64,000 nt of DNA. Origin: UBA5189 sp040389445. Lineage in GTDB: Bacteria > Chloroflexota > Limnocylindria > Limnocylindrales > CSP1-4. The position numbers were made by a program, and so were the translations under genes. This document shows, piece by piece, positions 1 through 9,086 of the stretch (position 1 is its first letter; the number at the start of each line of letters is the position of its first letter). The stretch is from NCBI GenBank assembly GCA_040389445.1, contig JAZJZX010000004.1, positions 1-64,000 of the forward strand. Direction: 5' to 3'. The notes beneath the pieces were generated by a model. That model did not search any database. It was not told the origin of the DNA and saw nothing but the letters and a program-made list of their open reading frames with translations.

Positions 1-128
1 CGCCGGCCCCGCCGCGCCCGCGCCGCGCCGGTCACGCCCGGCCCGCGCCGGCCCGCCTGCGCCGGCCCGCCTGCGCCCGCGCCTGCCCGATGGTCCGCGG
101 TCACGCCCGATGGCGGACCGAGCAGGAC
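1..128. repeat. GC-rich low-complexity intergenic DNA at the window edge
   Basis: This stretch is made almost entirely of C and G, with short tandem motifs such as CGCCGGCCCGCCTG repeated around positions 45-75. It lies downstream of the minus-strand MBL-fold gene that ends at 129. I see no convincing gene. Any gene to the left is outside the window. Confidence 0.4.
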
Positions 129-800
129 TCAGGCCTTGCCGCGCGATTCCAGGAGGACCGCGGTGACCTCCTGCGGCAGCGTCGAGATCGTGACCGACAA
201 CTTCGGCTGGGGTGCCGGGACACCGCCCATCTCGTGGAAGAACTTCGAGACCGCCTCCATGCAGTCCGCCTCGTCCGCGCACACCGGCATGGCCACGACC
301 AGCTTGGGATCGAGCTGAGCCACGAGTTCCGCGGCGCGCGTCGCCGTCAGTGCTCCGCCGATCGGCACGCAGACCACATCCACGCTGCCGATATCACCGA
401 TCTTCTCCTCGGTCAGGAGATGGCCGATGTCCCCGAGGTGAAGGGTATGGAGCCCATCGAGTTCCACGACGAACGCGGTCTGGCGCCCTCGCTCACTGCC
501 GCGCGAGTCGTCCCGATAGGTCCGAACCCCGGTTACGAGCACATCCTTGATCTCGTACTCGCCGGGGCTGTCGAGGACGAAGGCCTCCTCGAGGCTGCCG
601 GGGATGACCGTTCCACCGTCCCGCGACCGTTTGCCCCTGGACTTCGGCAGGGGTTCGTCATCCGGATGGCTGAACGTGATGATGTCCCCGGTCACGCCGC
701 GCCCGGTGGGGCCCACGACGCCGGGATACGCATCCGCAACAACGACCGCGTCGCGGCCGCGCAGGCGGATGCAGGTCCGCCCATACCAGGTGAGTTCCAT
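129..800 (-). CDS. MBL-fold metal-dependent hydrolase (UlaG-like)
   Basis: This 223-residue protein resembles the short beta-lactamase-fold hydrolases related to UlaG. It opens with a WYG-x-xCIRLRG strand, then TFSHPDD, SPGEYEIKDV and a LHLGDIGH metal-site motif, and ends with a PKLVVAMP strand. The substrate cannot be read from the sequence. The usual full HxHxDH motif is reduced to SHPDD, as in other short members of this group, so catalysis is uncertain. No strong Shine-Dalgarno site precedes the ATG at 800. It is divergent from the lipoprotein gene at 1094 and has no obvious operon partner. Confidence 0.75.
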   Translation of the reverse strand: MELTWYGRTCIRLRGRDAVVVADAYPGVVGPTGRGVTGDIITFSHPDDEPLPKSRGKRSRDGGTVIPGSLEEAFVLDSPGEYEIKDVLVTGVRTYRDDSRGSERGRQTAFVVELDGLHTLHLGDIGHLLTEEKIGDIGSVDVVCVPIGGALTATRAAELVAQLDPKLVVAMPVCADEADCMEAVSKFFHEMGGVPAPQPKLSVTISTLPQEVTAVLLESRGKA

Positions 801-1093
801 CCCGCTGATTCTGACACACGGCGCTTCGCGCCGCGTTCACTCGCGGACCCCCGGGAAAAGGAAAGACCGGAGACGCCTGCCCAATTGGCGCCCCCGGTCG
901 GAGGGAGGGAGGATGGAACCTCGAGGGTTCGGTCCGCAACGAACAGTAGACATCGAGGATTCAGACACGAGCCAGCACTCGATTAAGAAAGGGACATTCG
1001 GGGCGCCCTGTTGAGCGTGGATGCACCTGGATCGCGGGCGAACGGACGAACGGACGTGAGTCGATCCGGGGATCGGCGATAGGATCGCGCTCG
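801..1093. other. Intergenic region between two divergent genes
   Basis: About 290 bases separate the MBL-fold gene (minus) from the lipoprotein gene (plus). I see a purine-rich patch near 900-915 and a direct repeat of CGAACGGA near 1039-1054, but no clear promoter, RNA or open frame. Promoters for both genes presumably lie here. Confidence 0.4.
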
Positions 1094-2410
1094 ATGGCAC
1101 CTCGACCACCCGCCCGCGTCCAGCATCACCCGCGAGCGGTGCTGTTCAACCTGTACCTCGCGCTGGTGGTCCTCGCGTGTGGTCCCGCGATCGCATCTCC
1201 ATCCGGAGAGCCGCCGATCGGATCTCCGTCGCCGGGGTCCGTGACGCTCGCGCCCGATGCCAAGGCGATCTACCAAACGATCGCGAGGCAGGTCAGCACG
1301 ATCCGGCAACTCGAGGCACCGGACCGTGTCGAACCGGTCGTGATCGATGGCCCAACGCTGCTGCGCAACCTCCAGGCCGAATTCAACGACGCAAATCCGG
1401 CAGAGGAAATCGCGAAATCGGAGCGGCTGCTACGGATCATGGGCCTGCTCGGCGCCGACATTTCCCTGGCCCAGGCCTACCTGGATCTCCAGGGCAGCCA
1501 GGTCATCGGCTACTACGATCCCAAGGTCAAGGAGCTGTTCATCGTCAGCCGCGACGGGGCACTCGGGGCGATCGAGGAGGTCACCTACGCCCACGAGTTC
1601 ACCCACGAGCTCCAGGACCGGCGCTTCAACCTGGACTCGCTCGGCCTCGACACGATCAAGGACGATTCGGACCGGGCCCTCGCGATCCTGTCACTGGTCG
1701 AGGGCGATGCGGTCAGCGCCCAGATCGCCTGGATGACCGCCAACCTCACGGCCGCCCAACTCGGTGAGGTAGCGGCCCAGGCGTCGGACCCCGCGATGCT
1801 CGCCGTGCTGGCCCGGACGCCCCGGATCCTGCTCGAAACCTCGCTGTTCCCATACCAGGCAGGTCCCGGGTTCGTGGCGCGACTTCAGGCCCGGGGTGGC
1901 TATCCGAGTGTGAATGCGGCGTACGGGAATCCACCGGTTTCCACCGAACAGATCCTGCATCCCGACGCCGATGCGACCACGCTTGCGCCGATCGCGATGG
2001 TGGTGCCGGCCGACCTTGCGGCCAGGTTGGGACCCGATTGGTCGGTCGCGGCCCGGGACACCTTCGGCGAGCTCCAGACGCGTGTCTGGCTGCGAGAGGG
2101 CGGCGTTGCGGGTGACGTCGCACGTCTGGCGGCCGAAGGCTGGGGGGGCGATCGCCTGGTGCTCATGGACGGGCCCGACGGCGCCGCCGTCGTCGTCTGG
2201 ACGACGGCATGGGACAGCGTCCAGGATGCCCGGGCGTTCGAGTCCGCGGCGCGAACCGCACTCGGTGGTCTGCGCCTGGATGCACGGCTCGCGAGTTCGG
2301 GCGTCCGCGTGGCGATCGCGATCCGGTCCGCCGCGGCGCCCGACCGGTCCACCGCGGCGCCCGACGATGCCACCCTCGTGACCGTCCTGGAGGCGCTGAT
2401 TCGAAGCTGA
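1094..2410 (+). CDS. Predicted lipoprotein with gluzincin-like HEXXH site
   Basis: The 438-residue product begins with a basic segment and a hydrophobic stretch ending in LVVLAC (Cys29), which fits a lipoprotein signal and attachment outside the membrane. Residues 167-171 are HEFTH (the HEXXH zinc motif) within YAHEFTHELQD, and a downstream SLVEGDA supplies a plausible third glutamate ligand near residue 204. Together these suggest a gluzincin-type zinc peptidase, though activity is an inference. It ends 10 bp before argS, to which it is convergent. I do not recognise a named family. Confidence 0.7.
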   Translation: MAPRPPARVQHHPRAVLFNLYLALVVLACGPAIASPSGEPPIGSPSPGSVTLAPDAKAIYQTIARQVSTIRQLEAPDRVEPVVIDGPTLLRNLQAEFNDANPAEEIAKSERLLRIMGLLGADISLAQAYLDLQGSQVIGYYDPKVKELFIVSRDGALGAIEEVTYAHEFTHELQDRRFNLDSLGLDTIKDDSDRALAILSLVEGDAVSAQIAWMTANLTAAQLGEVAAQASDPAMLAVLARTPRILLETSLFPYQAGPGFVARLQARGGYPSVNAAYGNPPVSTEQILHPDADATTLAPIAMVVPADLAARLGPDWSVAARDTFGELQTRVWLREGGVAGDVARLAAEGWGGDRLVLMDGPDGAAVVVWTTAWDSVQDARAFESAARTALGGLRLDARLASSGVRVAIAIRSAAAPDRSTAAPDDATLVTVLEALIRS

Positions 2411-2420
2411 GGCTCGACCG

Positions 2421-4139
2421 CTACATCGTGTCCGGGGCGGAGATCCCGAGCAGGCCGAGCGCGTTGGCCAGGGTGATCCGGGTCGCATCGACCAGGGCAA
2501 GGCGGGCGGCCGAGGTCGCGGGATCGGCCGGGTCGACGACCTTGGCGTCGCGATAGAAGGCGTGGAAGGCCGTCGCCAGCTCGGTGGCGTAGGTCGTGAT
2601 CCCCTGCGTTTCCTGGGCTGCGGCCGCGTCCTCGACGACCTCCGGGTAGCGGACGACGATCCGCGCGAGAACTCCCCCGGGACTGTCGTGCCCGACGCCC
2701 GTCAGCTCCGTGGCGGCAACCAGGCCAGCCGCGTCCGCCTTGCGAAGGATCGATGCGATCCGCGCATGGGCGTACTGCACGTAGTAGACCGGGTTCTCGT
2801 TGGACTGCTTCTTGGCGAGCTCGATGTCGAAGTCGATGTTCATGTTCGCCCCGCGGCTCGCGAAGAACCATCGCGCGGCGTCCACCCCGATCTCGGACAG
2901 AAGCTCATCCAGCGTCACGAACGTGCCGGCGCGCTTGGACATGGAGATCTCCACGCCGTCCCGCACGAACCTGACCCATCCGGTCAGGATCATCTCGACC
3001 GCCGCCCGGTCGAATCCCATGGCCTCGGCGGCATTGCGGACGCGGGCGACCGTCCCGTGATGGTCGACGCCCCAGATGTAGATCAGATGGTCGAACCCCC
3101 GGCTGAACTTCTCGGTCACATACCCGATGTCCGACGCAAAGTAGGTCGGCTCGCCGTTCGAGCGGATGACCACCCGATCCTTGTCGTCGCCGTACTCGGT
3201 GGATCGAAACCACAGCGCGCCGTCCTGCTCGTACAGGTGCCCGCCCTGTTGGAGCCGCTCAACGGCCCGTCCGACCCAGCCCTCCGTGTGGAGGCTGCCC
3301 TCCGTTTTCCAGACATCGAAATGGACGCCCAGCCTCGCCAGCGAGGCCTCGATTCCGGTCCGAACCTGCTCCGACGCCCATCGCCCTGCAGCCCAGGCGG
3401 CGTCCTCATCCGAGGCGTCGGCGGTGGCCAGGATCTCCGCGGGCATCGCCTGGGCCAGTTCCGCGACGTACTCCCCGTGGTAGCCGTCCTCGGGGACCGG
3501 CGCCCCGCGTCGCAGCGCCACGACCGAAACCCCGAGTTTCTGCACCTGCGTGCCGGAGTCATTGAAGTAGTACTCGCGCGTGACCTGCTGCCCTCCTGCC
3601 TCGAGGACGCGGCACAGGAGGTCTCCGGTGAATGCGCCTCGGGCATTGCCGATGGTCAGCGGTCCGGTCGGATTGGCGGACACGAACTCCACGTTGACGT
3701 GGCGCGCGACGCCGACGGCCGACCTGCCCCACGCGTCCGGCGCCGCCAGCGCGCTGCGGATGACCCGCTCCAGGGCGTGGTCGGCCAGGCGGACGTTGAT
3801 GAATCCGGGAGCCGCCACTGAAGCCGTCGCGATCGGCGCCAGCGGGTCGCCGGCGGCCGTCGCGTTGAGTGCCTCGGCAATGACGGTGGCGATGGCCAAT
3901 GGCGCCATCCGGAGTGGTCTGGCAAGACGAAGGGCCAGGTTCGTCGCGAGGTCCCCGTGCTCGGCATTCGCCGGCCGCGACACCTCGATGTCGACGTCCC
4001 GTCCGTCCGGCCCACTCGGCAGGGCTCCAGATCGGGTCGCCTCTGCCCACGCCGCTGCGATCGAGGCCCGGACGCTCGCGCGGATCGTGGGGAGGCTCGG
4101 ACCAGGCTGCTCGGCGGACATGGCGGACATGGCGGCCAT
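2421..4139 (-). CDS. argS: Arginyl-tRNA synthetase
   Basis: This class I synthetase of 572 residues attaches arginine to tRNA-Arg in the cytoplasm. The order is an N-terminal Add-1 domain, then the catalytic core with VEFVSANPTGPLTIGNARG (about 150-168), YYFNDSG, the IYIWGVDHHG segment, MSKRAGTFVTLDEL, and the NPVYYVQYAHARI anticodon-binding region ending in ALGLLGI. The HIGH signature is TIGN (162-165), where most bacterial enzymes have HVGH, so both histidines are missing. Three in-frame ATGs (4139, 4130, 4121) compete as starts; the first is used here. It is convergent with the lipoprotein gene. Confidence 0.93.
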   Translation of the reverse strand: MAAMSAMSAEQPGPSLPTIRASVRASIAAAWAEATRSGALPSGPDGRDVDIEVSRPANAEHGDLATNLALRLARPLRMAPLAIATVIAEALNATAAGDPLAPIATASVAAPGFINVRLADHALERVIRSALAAPDAWGRSAVGVARHVNVEFVSANPTGPLTIGNARGAFTGDLLCRVLEAGGQQVTREYYFNDSGTQVQKLGVSVVALRRGAPVPEDGYHGEYVAELAQAMPAEILATADASDEDAAWAAGRWASEQVRTGIEASLARLGVHFDVWKTEGSLHTEGWVGRAVERLQQGGHLYEQDGALWFRSTEYGDDKDRVVIRSNGEPTYFASDIGYVTEKFSRGFDHLIYIWGVDHHGTVARVRNAAEAMGFDRAAVEMILTGWVRFVRDGVEISMSKRAGTFVTLDELLSEIGVDAARWFFASRGANMNIDFDIELAKKQSNENPVYYVQYAHARIASILRKADAAGLVAATELTGVGHDSPGGVLARIVVRYPEVVEDAAAAQETQGITTYATELATAFHAFYRDAKVVDPADPATSAARLALVDATRITLANALGLLGISAPDTM

Positions 4140-4328
4140 GGTAACGGCGCCGCGAGGGACCGGCCCGGCGGCGGGATCACCGACATTCCGTCGATCGAGC
4201 TCCCGGCCACGGACACGCTGTCCAGAGCGCCGAGCCCGATCGCACCGGCACTCCTGATCGCCGGCACTCCTGATCGCCGGCCCGGTCGTCTGGATTCCAG
4301 AGGCCCTCGGGCGCCCGGGGCGCTCCGA

Positions 4329-5174
4329 TCAGTGCGCCGGCGAACGGCTCGGAAGGGGCGACAATTCCTCCTTGAGTGTGTCCTCGAGCACCTGATCCGA
4401 CGCTTCCGGGGGCCGCGAGGCATCCGGCGACGAGTCCTGGGACGGTGGTGCGATCTCCCTCGGCTCGACGCTCGACTCCGTCGACTTCGAAGCCTTCGGG
4501 GTCGCCGCGGGCTTGTCCGGGTGACCGACTCCGGGCTTGACGGGGTCGGGTGACGAGGCATCGATCCGTTCCACGGCCCGGTGGCTGGCCTCGATCGCGT
4601 GTTTGATGGCATCCATCGCCGGCTTCGGCACGCGCTCGGAAAGCGTCTGAAGCACCACGAGATGCAGGCCAAGGGCCGCCTTGAGGCTCTTGAGCCGATC
4701 GCCGTAATTCCCGATTTCGGCCACCGCCGCGGCGACGGCGTCGCGATAGGCATCGATGGCTGCCGTGATTCCATTCTGGTCCCCGGCGGTTGCCGCCCGC
4801 TCGAGCTCGAGAACCCGGGCGTCGATCTGATGCAGGCGTTCGAGGGCGCGGGTATCCGCATCCATCGATAGCGCGGCGGTCTCCAGCCAGATTCGGGCCT
4901 GGTAGAGGGGCCCTCCGGCGGTCGTGGCCGCGGCCACCGTTGCAGCCCCGCCTGCCGTCAAAACGGCGGCCAATGCGACGGCCGCGATGCGTCGTCGCAC
5001 CCGGTGTCGTCGTGTGCCGCGCGACAGGGTCGCCTCGAGGGTGCGGATCCGCGCCTCGTCGATCAGGTTGGATCGCATCTGACCCATCGCCAGCCGATTC
5101 GGGGCAAGGCGAGCCGACGCATACGCTTCGAGGCGTCGCGCCAGTTCTTCCGTCCCCGGATCTTCGTCGTTCAC
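4329..5174 (-). CDS. Anti-sigma-like / DUF5667-type membrane protein
   Basis: The product (about 281 residues) has a short cytoplasmic N-terminal part (EELARRLEAYASARLAPN), a basic stretch, one membrane segment (IAAVALAAVLTAGGAATVAA), an extracytoplasmic helical domain starting AGGPLYQARIWLE, and a Pro/Ser/Lys-rich tail. This layout matches DUF5667-like proteins found beside ECF sigma factors. The GTG at 5174 is chosen because GAGG sits just upstream and it begins 10 bp after the sigma-factor stop. The upstream ATG at 5255 would overlap the sigma gene. It probably holds or tunes that sigma factor, which is an inference from context. Confidence 0.7.
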   Translation of the reverse strand: MNDEDPGTEELARRLEAYASARLAPNRLAMGQMRSNLIDEARIRTLEATLSRGTRRHRVRRRIAAVALAAVLTAGGAATVAAATTAGGPLYQARIWLETAALSMDADTRALERLHQIDARVLELERAATAGDQNGITAAIDAYRDAVAAAVAEIGNYGDRLKSLKAALGLHLVVLQTLSERVPKPAMDAIKHAIEASHRAVERIDASSPDPVKPGVGHPDKPAATPKASKSTESSVEPREIAPPSQDSSPDASRPPEASDQVLEDTLKEELSPLPSRSPAH

Positions 5175-5184
5175 CGGCACCTCA

Positions 5185-5787
5185 TCAGCGCGGATCCCCC
5201 GCGCTCGGCAGAAGCGTTGCGGATCGGTCCTCGCCGGCGTCCAGCTCCATCCCAAGCTCCCGGCGGAGCGCGGCGATCGCTCGGAACTGCAGGCCCCGGA
5301 CCGTGCCTTCCTGCTTGCCCATGACCTCGGCCGCCTCGCGGGCCGACAGCCCCGCGAAGAATCGCAGTTCGATGGCCTCGCGCTGCTCCCCGGTCAGGCC
5401 GGCGAGCGCTTGCGCCACGGCGTTCATCTCCTCGCGCACCGAGGCAAGGTGCTCAGGTCCAGCGGCGCCCGAGGGTTGCTCCAGCGCGGCATCCAGATCG
5501 GCGTGTTCGTGGCGTGTCCTCGCATGGTCGATGACGGTGTTCCGGGCCAGCCGGAAGAGCCAGCCCCCGAAGGGAATGCCCCGTTGCTCGTAGCGCGGGA
5601 GCGCCTCCAGGGCCTTGACGAAGACGAGCTGCGTCAGGTCCTCCGCGTCGCTCGGGCGATGGACGCGGCTGGCAATGAAGCGATAGACCGGCACATGGAA
5701 CTCATCGAAGATCCGCCCGAACGCCCAGGAGTTGCCTGCCTGAGCCTCACGGACGAGTCGCTCCAGCGCTTCGTCGTCGATGTTCAC
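5185..5787 (-). CDS. ECF-type RNA polymerase sigma factor
   Basis: The 200-residue protein has the two ECF domains. Region 2 includes the DAEDLTQLVFVKAL core followed by GWLFRLARNTVIDHARTR. After a short linker comes the sigma-4 helix-turn-helix (LTGEQREAIELRFFAGLSAREAAEVMGKQEGTVRGL). It would direct RNA polymerase to a small regulon. The gene for a single-span membrane protein follows 10 bp downstream, a typical sigma/anti-sigma pairing. The signal it answers to is unknown. Confidence 0.9.
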   Translation of the reverse strand: MNIDDEALERLVREAQAGNSWAFGRIFDEFHVPVYRFIASRVHRPSDAEDLTQLVFVKALEALPRYEQRGIPFGGWLFRLARNTVIDHARTRHEHADLDAALEQPSGAAGPEHLASVREEMNAVAQALAGLTGEQREAIELRFFAGLSAREAAEVMGKQEGTVRGLQFRAIAALRRELGMELDAGEDRSATLLPSAGDPR

Positions 5788-5808
5788 AACGATTCAGACC
5801 GCCCCTTG

Positions 5809-6765
5809 TTAGGCGGACTTCGAATCGTCGCCGGCGACGCGCGACCGCCCGGGGAGATGGATCTGCACGCGATCATTCCCGCGACGGAAGGCCAGCGACG
5901 GAAATCCCGCCTCGGTCAAGGCACGATACCCGTCCGCCAGCCCCCATGCGAACCAATCCGCCCGATGCGCGTCGGAACCGGTGACAGCATGCACCCCCCC
6001 GAGCTCGCGGTACCGCGCGATCGCCCAGGGGGCTGGATACGTCTCCCCGACACGATGCCGAAGGCCGCTCGTGTTGACCTCCAGCGCGACCCCCGATTCG
6101 GCGATCGCGGCAAGGGCCGGATCCAGCAGCTCCGGCCGCGCGGCCAGGTCCGCCGGCCGGACCAGCGGATACAGGTAGCGCTTCACCACGTCGAGGTGGC
6201 CGATCGTGTCGAACATCCCCGAATGCGCCGCCGCCACGATCTCATCGAAGTACGGGCCCACGACCTCGTCGATGGGGCGGTTGGCGGCCCAGGTTCCGAT
6301 TCGGCTCGGGATGTAGGGCGAATCCGGCCAGTCGTGGACGGACCCGATCGTGTAGTCGTACCGATGCCGCCGAAGGTGGTCGCGCAGGTCCGACTCCCAG
6401 GTTCGGTTGTAGGTCAGTTCGGCCCCGAAGCGGATCTGGACCCCACGCGGCGCCCAGCGCTCGGCGGCGGCGCGGACGACGCGCTCGCGCTCGGAGAACG
6501 CCACGTAGTCGTAGGCCGGGTCACGGGCGTCGAAATCGACATGATCGGTGATCGCCAGCTCGGCGATCCCACGCTCCAGGGCCAGCGCCGCGTACACGTC
6601 GATTGGAACGTTGCTGTCGGGCGACTGGTCGGTGTGCAGGTGGGCGTCCAGCGGGAGGTTGCGGCCGAGCGGGTCCGCGGGCGGCTCCACGGCCCCCGGA
6701 ACGTTCCCCGGAACGTTCCCCGGGTTGCTCCTCGAATCGGGCCCCGGGCTCCTCGAATCGCTCAC
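5809..6765 (-). CDS. PHP-domain phosphoesterase (histidinol-phosphatase-like)
   Basis: About 318 residues. The PHP domain shows LDAHLHTDQSPDS, the ITDHVDFD motif, GAELTY, TIGSVHDWP, GHLDVVKRY and VTGSDAHRADW, which together supply the usual metal ligands. Histidinol-phosphatase or a related phosphoesterase activity is likely but not decidable. The GTG at 6765 overlaps the kbl stop by 4 bp (GTGA), so translation is probably coupled. The first ~30 residues (SDSRSPGPDSRSNPGNVPG...) are a repetitive Pro/Gly/Ser tail encoded by short DNA repeats and look recently acquired. Confidence 0.8.
   Translation of the reverse strand: MSDSRSPGPDSRSNPGNVPGNVPGAVEPPADPLGRNLPLDAHLHTDQSPDSNVPIDVYAALALERGIAELAITDHVDFDARDPAYDYVAFSERERVVRAAAERWAPRGVQIRFGAELTYNRTWESDLRDHLRRHRYDYTIGSVHDWPDSPYIPSRIGTWAANRPIDEVVGPYFDEIVAAAHSGMFDTIGHLDVVKRYLYPLVRPADLAARPELLDPALAAIAESGVALEVNTSGLRHRVGETYPAPWAIARYRELGGVHAVTGSDAHRADWFAWGLADGYRALTEAGFPSLAFRRGNDRVQIHLPGRSRVAGDDSKSA
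6698..6719. repeat. Two GGAACGTTCC palindromes in the PHP gene's 5' end
   Basis: Two perfect 10-bp palindromes, GGAACGTTCC at 6698-6707 and 6710-6719, are followed by two copies of CTCCTCGAATCG. They lie inside the coding sequence for the low-complexity N-terminus of the PHP protein. They may be a duplicated site or simply repeat expansion. Confidence 0.6.
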
Positions 6766-7988
6766 CCGGCGATGAGCCCGAGACGCTTCCCGACGGCCGA
6801 GAACGCCTCGAGCGCCCGGTCGAGGTGCTCGTCCGTGAGCGCCGCGGTCACGATGGTCCGGAGGCGCGCCTGGTCGAGGGGAACGGTGGGAAAGACGACC
6901 GAGGTTGCAAAGACGCCGGCTTCGAAGAGCTCGGTCGAAAAGCGGATCGCCGCCCCGGATTCGCCCACGATCACCGGGGTGATGGGCGTTTCCGATCGGC
7001 CGGTGTCGAAACCGAGGCGCGCGAGCTCGGCCTTGAACCGCCGTGTACTCGCCCACAGCCGATCCATGCGCCAGGTCTCGTCCTCCATGACTCGGATCGC
7101 CTCGCGACAGGCTGCCGCGACGGCCGGGGGATGTGAGGTGGAGAACAGGAATGGGCGCGCCCGCTGGACGAGGATGTCGCGCAGGGCCTGCGAGCCGGCC
7201 ACGTAGCCACCGAGTACGCCCATCGCCTTGGACATGGTTCCGACCTGGATGGCCACCCGGCCGGTGAGCCCGAAGTGGTCGACCGACCCGCGGCCGTTCC
7301 GACCGAGGACGCCCGAGGCGTGGGCGTCGTCCACGAACACGGCGGCGCCGTACCGCTCCGCGACCTCGACGATCCCCGGCAGGGGCGCGATGTCCCCGTC
7401 CATCGAAAAGACGCCGTCGGTCACCACGAGGATCAGGCGATACGGGCCGGCTCCACCGGGGCGACCCAGCTCGGTCGCTTCGCGCAGGACGGATTCCAGA
7501 CCCGCGACGTCGGCGTGGGGATAGATCTTCCGGGGTGCCCGGGACAGGCGCATACCGTCGATGATCGAGGCGTGGTTGAGCGCGTCGGACACGATGAGGT
7601 CGGTCTCGCCGGTGATCGTCGGGATGACCCCGGTATTGGCCGTGAAGCCGCTCTGGAACGTGAGCACGGCCTCCGTGCCCTTGAAGGCGGCCAGCTCGGC
7701 CTCGAGGGCCTCGTGGAGGTCCATGGTGCCGGCGATCGTGCGGACCGCGCCCGACCCGGCGCCGTACTCGCGGACCGCCTCGACGGCCGCCGCCTTGAGG
7801 CGCGGATGGTGGGTCAGGCCGAGGTAGTCGTTCGAGGACAGGCTGATGACCTCATGCCCGTCCACGGTGGCCACCGGCCCCTGTTGCGACGACATGATCC
7901 GGAGCGGACGGTACAGGTGTCTGGCCTGGAGATCGGCGACCTCATCGGCCAGGAACGCGAGCGGATCGGGGCGCGACGGGGTCGTCAT
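6762..7988 (-). CDS. kbl: Glycine C-acetyltransferase (2-amino-3-ketobutyrate CoA ligase)
   Basis: This PLP-dependent alpha-oxoamine synthase (408 residues) would cleave 2-amino-3-oxobutyrate with CoA to glycine and acetyl-CoA, the second step of threonine catabolism. Visible landmarks are SSNDYLGL, GSGAVRTIAGT, the FVDDAHASGVLG cofactor aspartate and histidine (220, 223) and the PLP lysine in GTMSKAMG (Lys254). It lies 28 bp downstream of tdh, the enzyme that makes its substrate, so the two form a threonine-degradation operon with the PHP gene. Related enzymes such as BioF share the fold, but the tdh neighbour decides the call. Confidence 0.9.
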   Translation of the reverse strand: MTTPSRPDPLAFLADEVADLQARHLYRPLRIMSSQQGPVATVDGHEVISLSSNDYLGLTHHPRLKAAAVEAVREYGAGSGAVRTIAGTMDLHEALEAELAAFKGTEAVLTFQSGFTANTGVIPTITGETDLIVSDALNHASIIDGMRLSRAPRKIYPHADVAGLESVLREATELGRPGGAGPYRLILVVTDGVFSMDGDIAPLPGIVEVAERYGAAVFVDDAHASGVLGRNGRGSVDHFGLTGRVAIQVGTMSKAMGVLGGYVAGSQALRDILVQRARPFLFSTSHPPAVAAACREAIRVMEDETWRMDRLWASTRRFKAELARLGFDTGRSETPITPVIVGESGAAIRFSTELFEAGVFATSVVFPTVPLDQARLRTIVTAALTDEHLDRALEAFSAVGKRLGLIAG

Positions 7989-8016
7989 GCGAGCAAACCT
8001 CCGGCCGAGCGGCCCA

Positions 8017-9045
8017 TCAGGCCGTCCAGTCCATGATCACCTTGCCCGAATCGCCGGATCGGGCCGCGGCGAAGGCCGCCTCATGATCCCGGAACGAGAA
8101 CCGGTGGGTGATGGCCGGGGTGATGTCCAGGCCCGACTGGAGCATGACCGTCATCTTGTACCAGGTCTCGTACATCTCGCGACCATAGATCCCGCGCAGC
8201 GTGAGCTGGTTGAAGACGATCTCGTTGACGTCGATGGAGATCTCGGCCGTCGGGATGCCCAGGATGGCCACGCCTCCGCCGTGGGCCATGGTGCTGAGCG
8301 CCGTCCGGAGCGCCACGGCATTGCCGGACATCTCCATGGCCACGTCGAACCCCTCGACCATGCCGAGCTCGGCCTGCACCTCGCGCAGATCGCGCTCGCG
8401 GGGATCCACGACCACGGTCGCGCCCATCCGTTCGGCCAGGGCCCGGCGGTAGGCGTTCGGCTCCGACACCACGATGTAGCGCGCTCCGGCATGGCGCGCG
8501 ACGGCAACTGCCATCAGCCCGATCGGCCCGGCGCCCGAGACCAGGACGTCCTCACCCAGCACGGGGAACGCGAGCGCGGTGTGAACGGCGTTGCCGAACG
8601 GGTCGAAGATCGCGGCAACCTCCTCGTCCACGCCCGGCCAGTGATGCCAGATGTTGGCCATGGGCAAGGCCACGAACTCGGCGAAGGCGCCATCGCGTCC
8701 CACGCCCAGCCCGATCGTATTGGCGCACAGGTGGCGCCGGCCGGCCAGGCAGTGCCGGCACCGGCCGCAGACCACGTGGCCCTCGCCGCTCACCAGGTCT
8801 CCGGCGTGGAAGTCGGCCACGTTGCTGCCGACGGCGACGACCTCGCCCATGAACTCGTGTCCCACGACGAGCGGGGGCTTGATGGTCCTGGCCGCCCATG
8901 GATCCCACGATTCGATGTGGAGGTCGGTGCCGCAGATCCCGGTCTTCCGGACGCGAACGAGGACATCGTTGATCCCGACGATCGGCTCCGGGACGTCGAG
9001 CAGGGTGAGCCCGGGGCCGGCCTGGGTCTTCACCAGTGCGCGCAT
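8017..9045 (-). CDS. tdh: L-threonine 3-dehydrogenase
   Basis: A zinc medium-chain dehydrogenase of 342 residues that oxidises L-threonine with NAD+ to 2-amino-3-oxobutyrate. Catalytic zinc ligands are visible in GICGTD (Cys38) and GHEFMGEV (His63, Glu64). The structural zinc cysteines are at 93, 96, 99 and 107 (CGRCRHC...C). The Rossmann motif is GAGPIGLMAV. INEIVF-like and GIYGREMYETWYKM segments near the C-terminus are characteristic of Tdh. The ATG at 9045 follows a GAGGAG ribosome site, so upstream in-frame sequence is excluded. kbl follows directly. Confidence 0.93.
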   Translation of the reverse strand: MRALVKTQAGPGLTLLDVPEPIVGINDVLVRVRKTGICGTDLHIESWDPWAARTIKPPLVVGHEFMGEVVAVGSNVADFHAGDLVSGEGHVVCGRCRHCLAGRRHLCANTIGLGVGRDGAFAEFVALPMANIWHHWPGVDEEVAAIFDPFGNAVHTALAFPVLGEDVLVSGAGPIGLMAVAVARHAGARYIVVSEPNAYRRALAERMGATVVVDPRERDLREVQAELGMVEGFDVAMEMSGNAVALRTALSTMAHGGGVAILGIPTAEISIDVNEIVFNQLTLRGIYGREMYETWYKMTVMLQSGLDITPAITHRFSFRDHEAAFAAARSGDSGKVIMDWTA

Positions 9046-9086
9046 GCTCGTCTCCTCGATGGTCGGCGTCCGGCGTCCACCGGCCG

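Noticed and set aside
801..1093. Small RNA or riboswitch upstream of the lipoprotein gene
   Set aside because: No conserved riboswitch core or stable long hairpin could be drawn; only short repeats were seen.
5410..7206. 598-codon open frame on the plus strand
   Set aside because: Antisense to the sigma-factor, PHP and kbl genes, all of which carry clear motifs.
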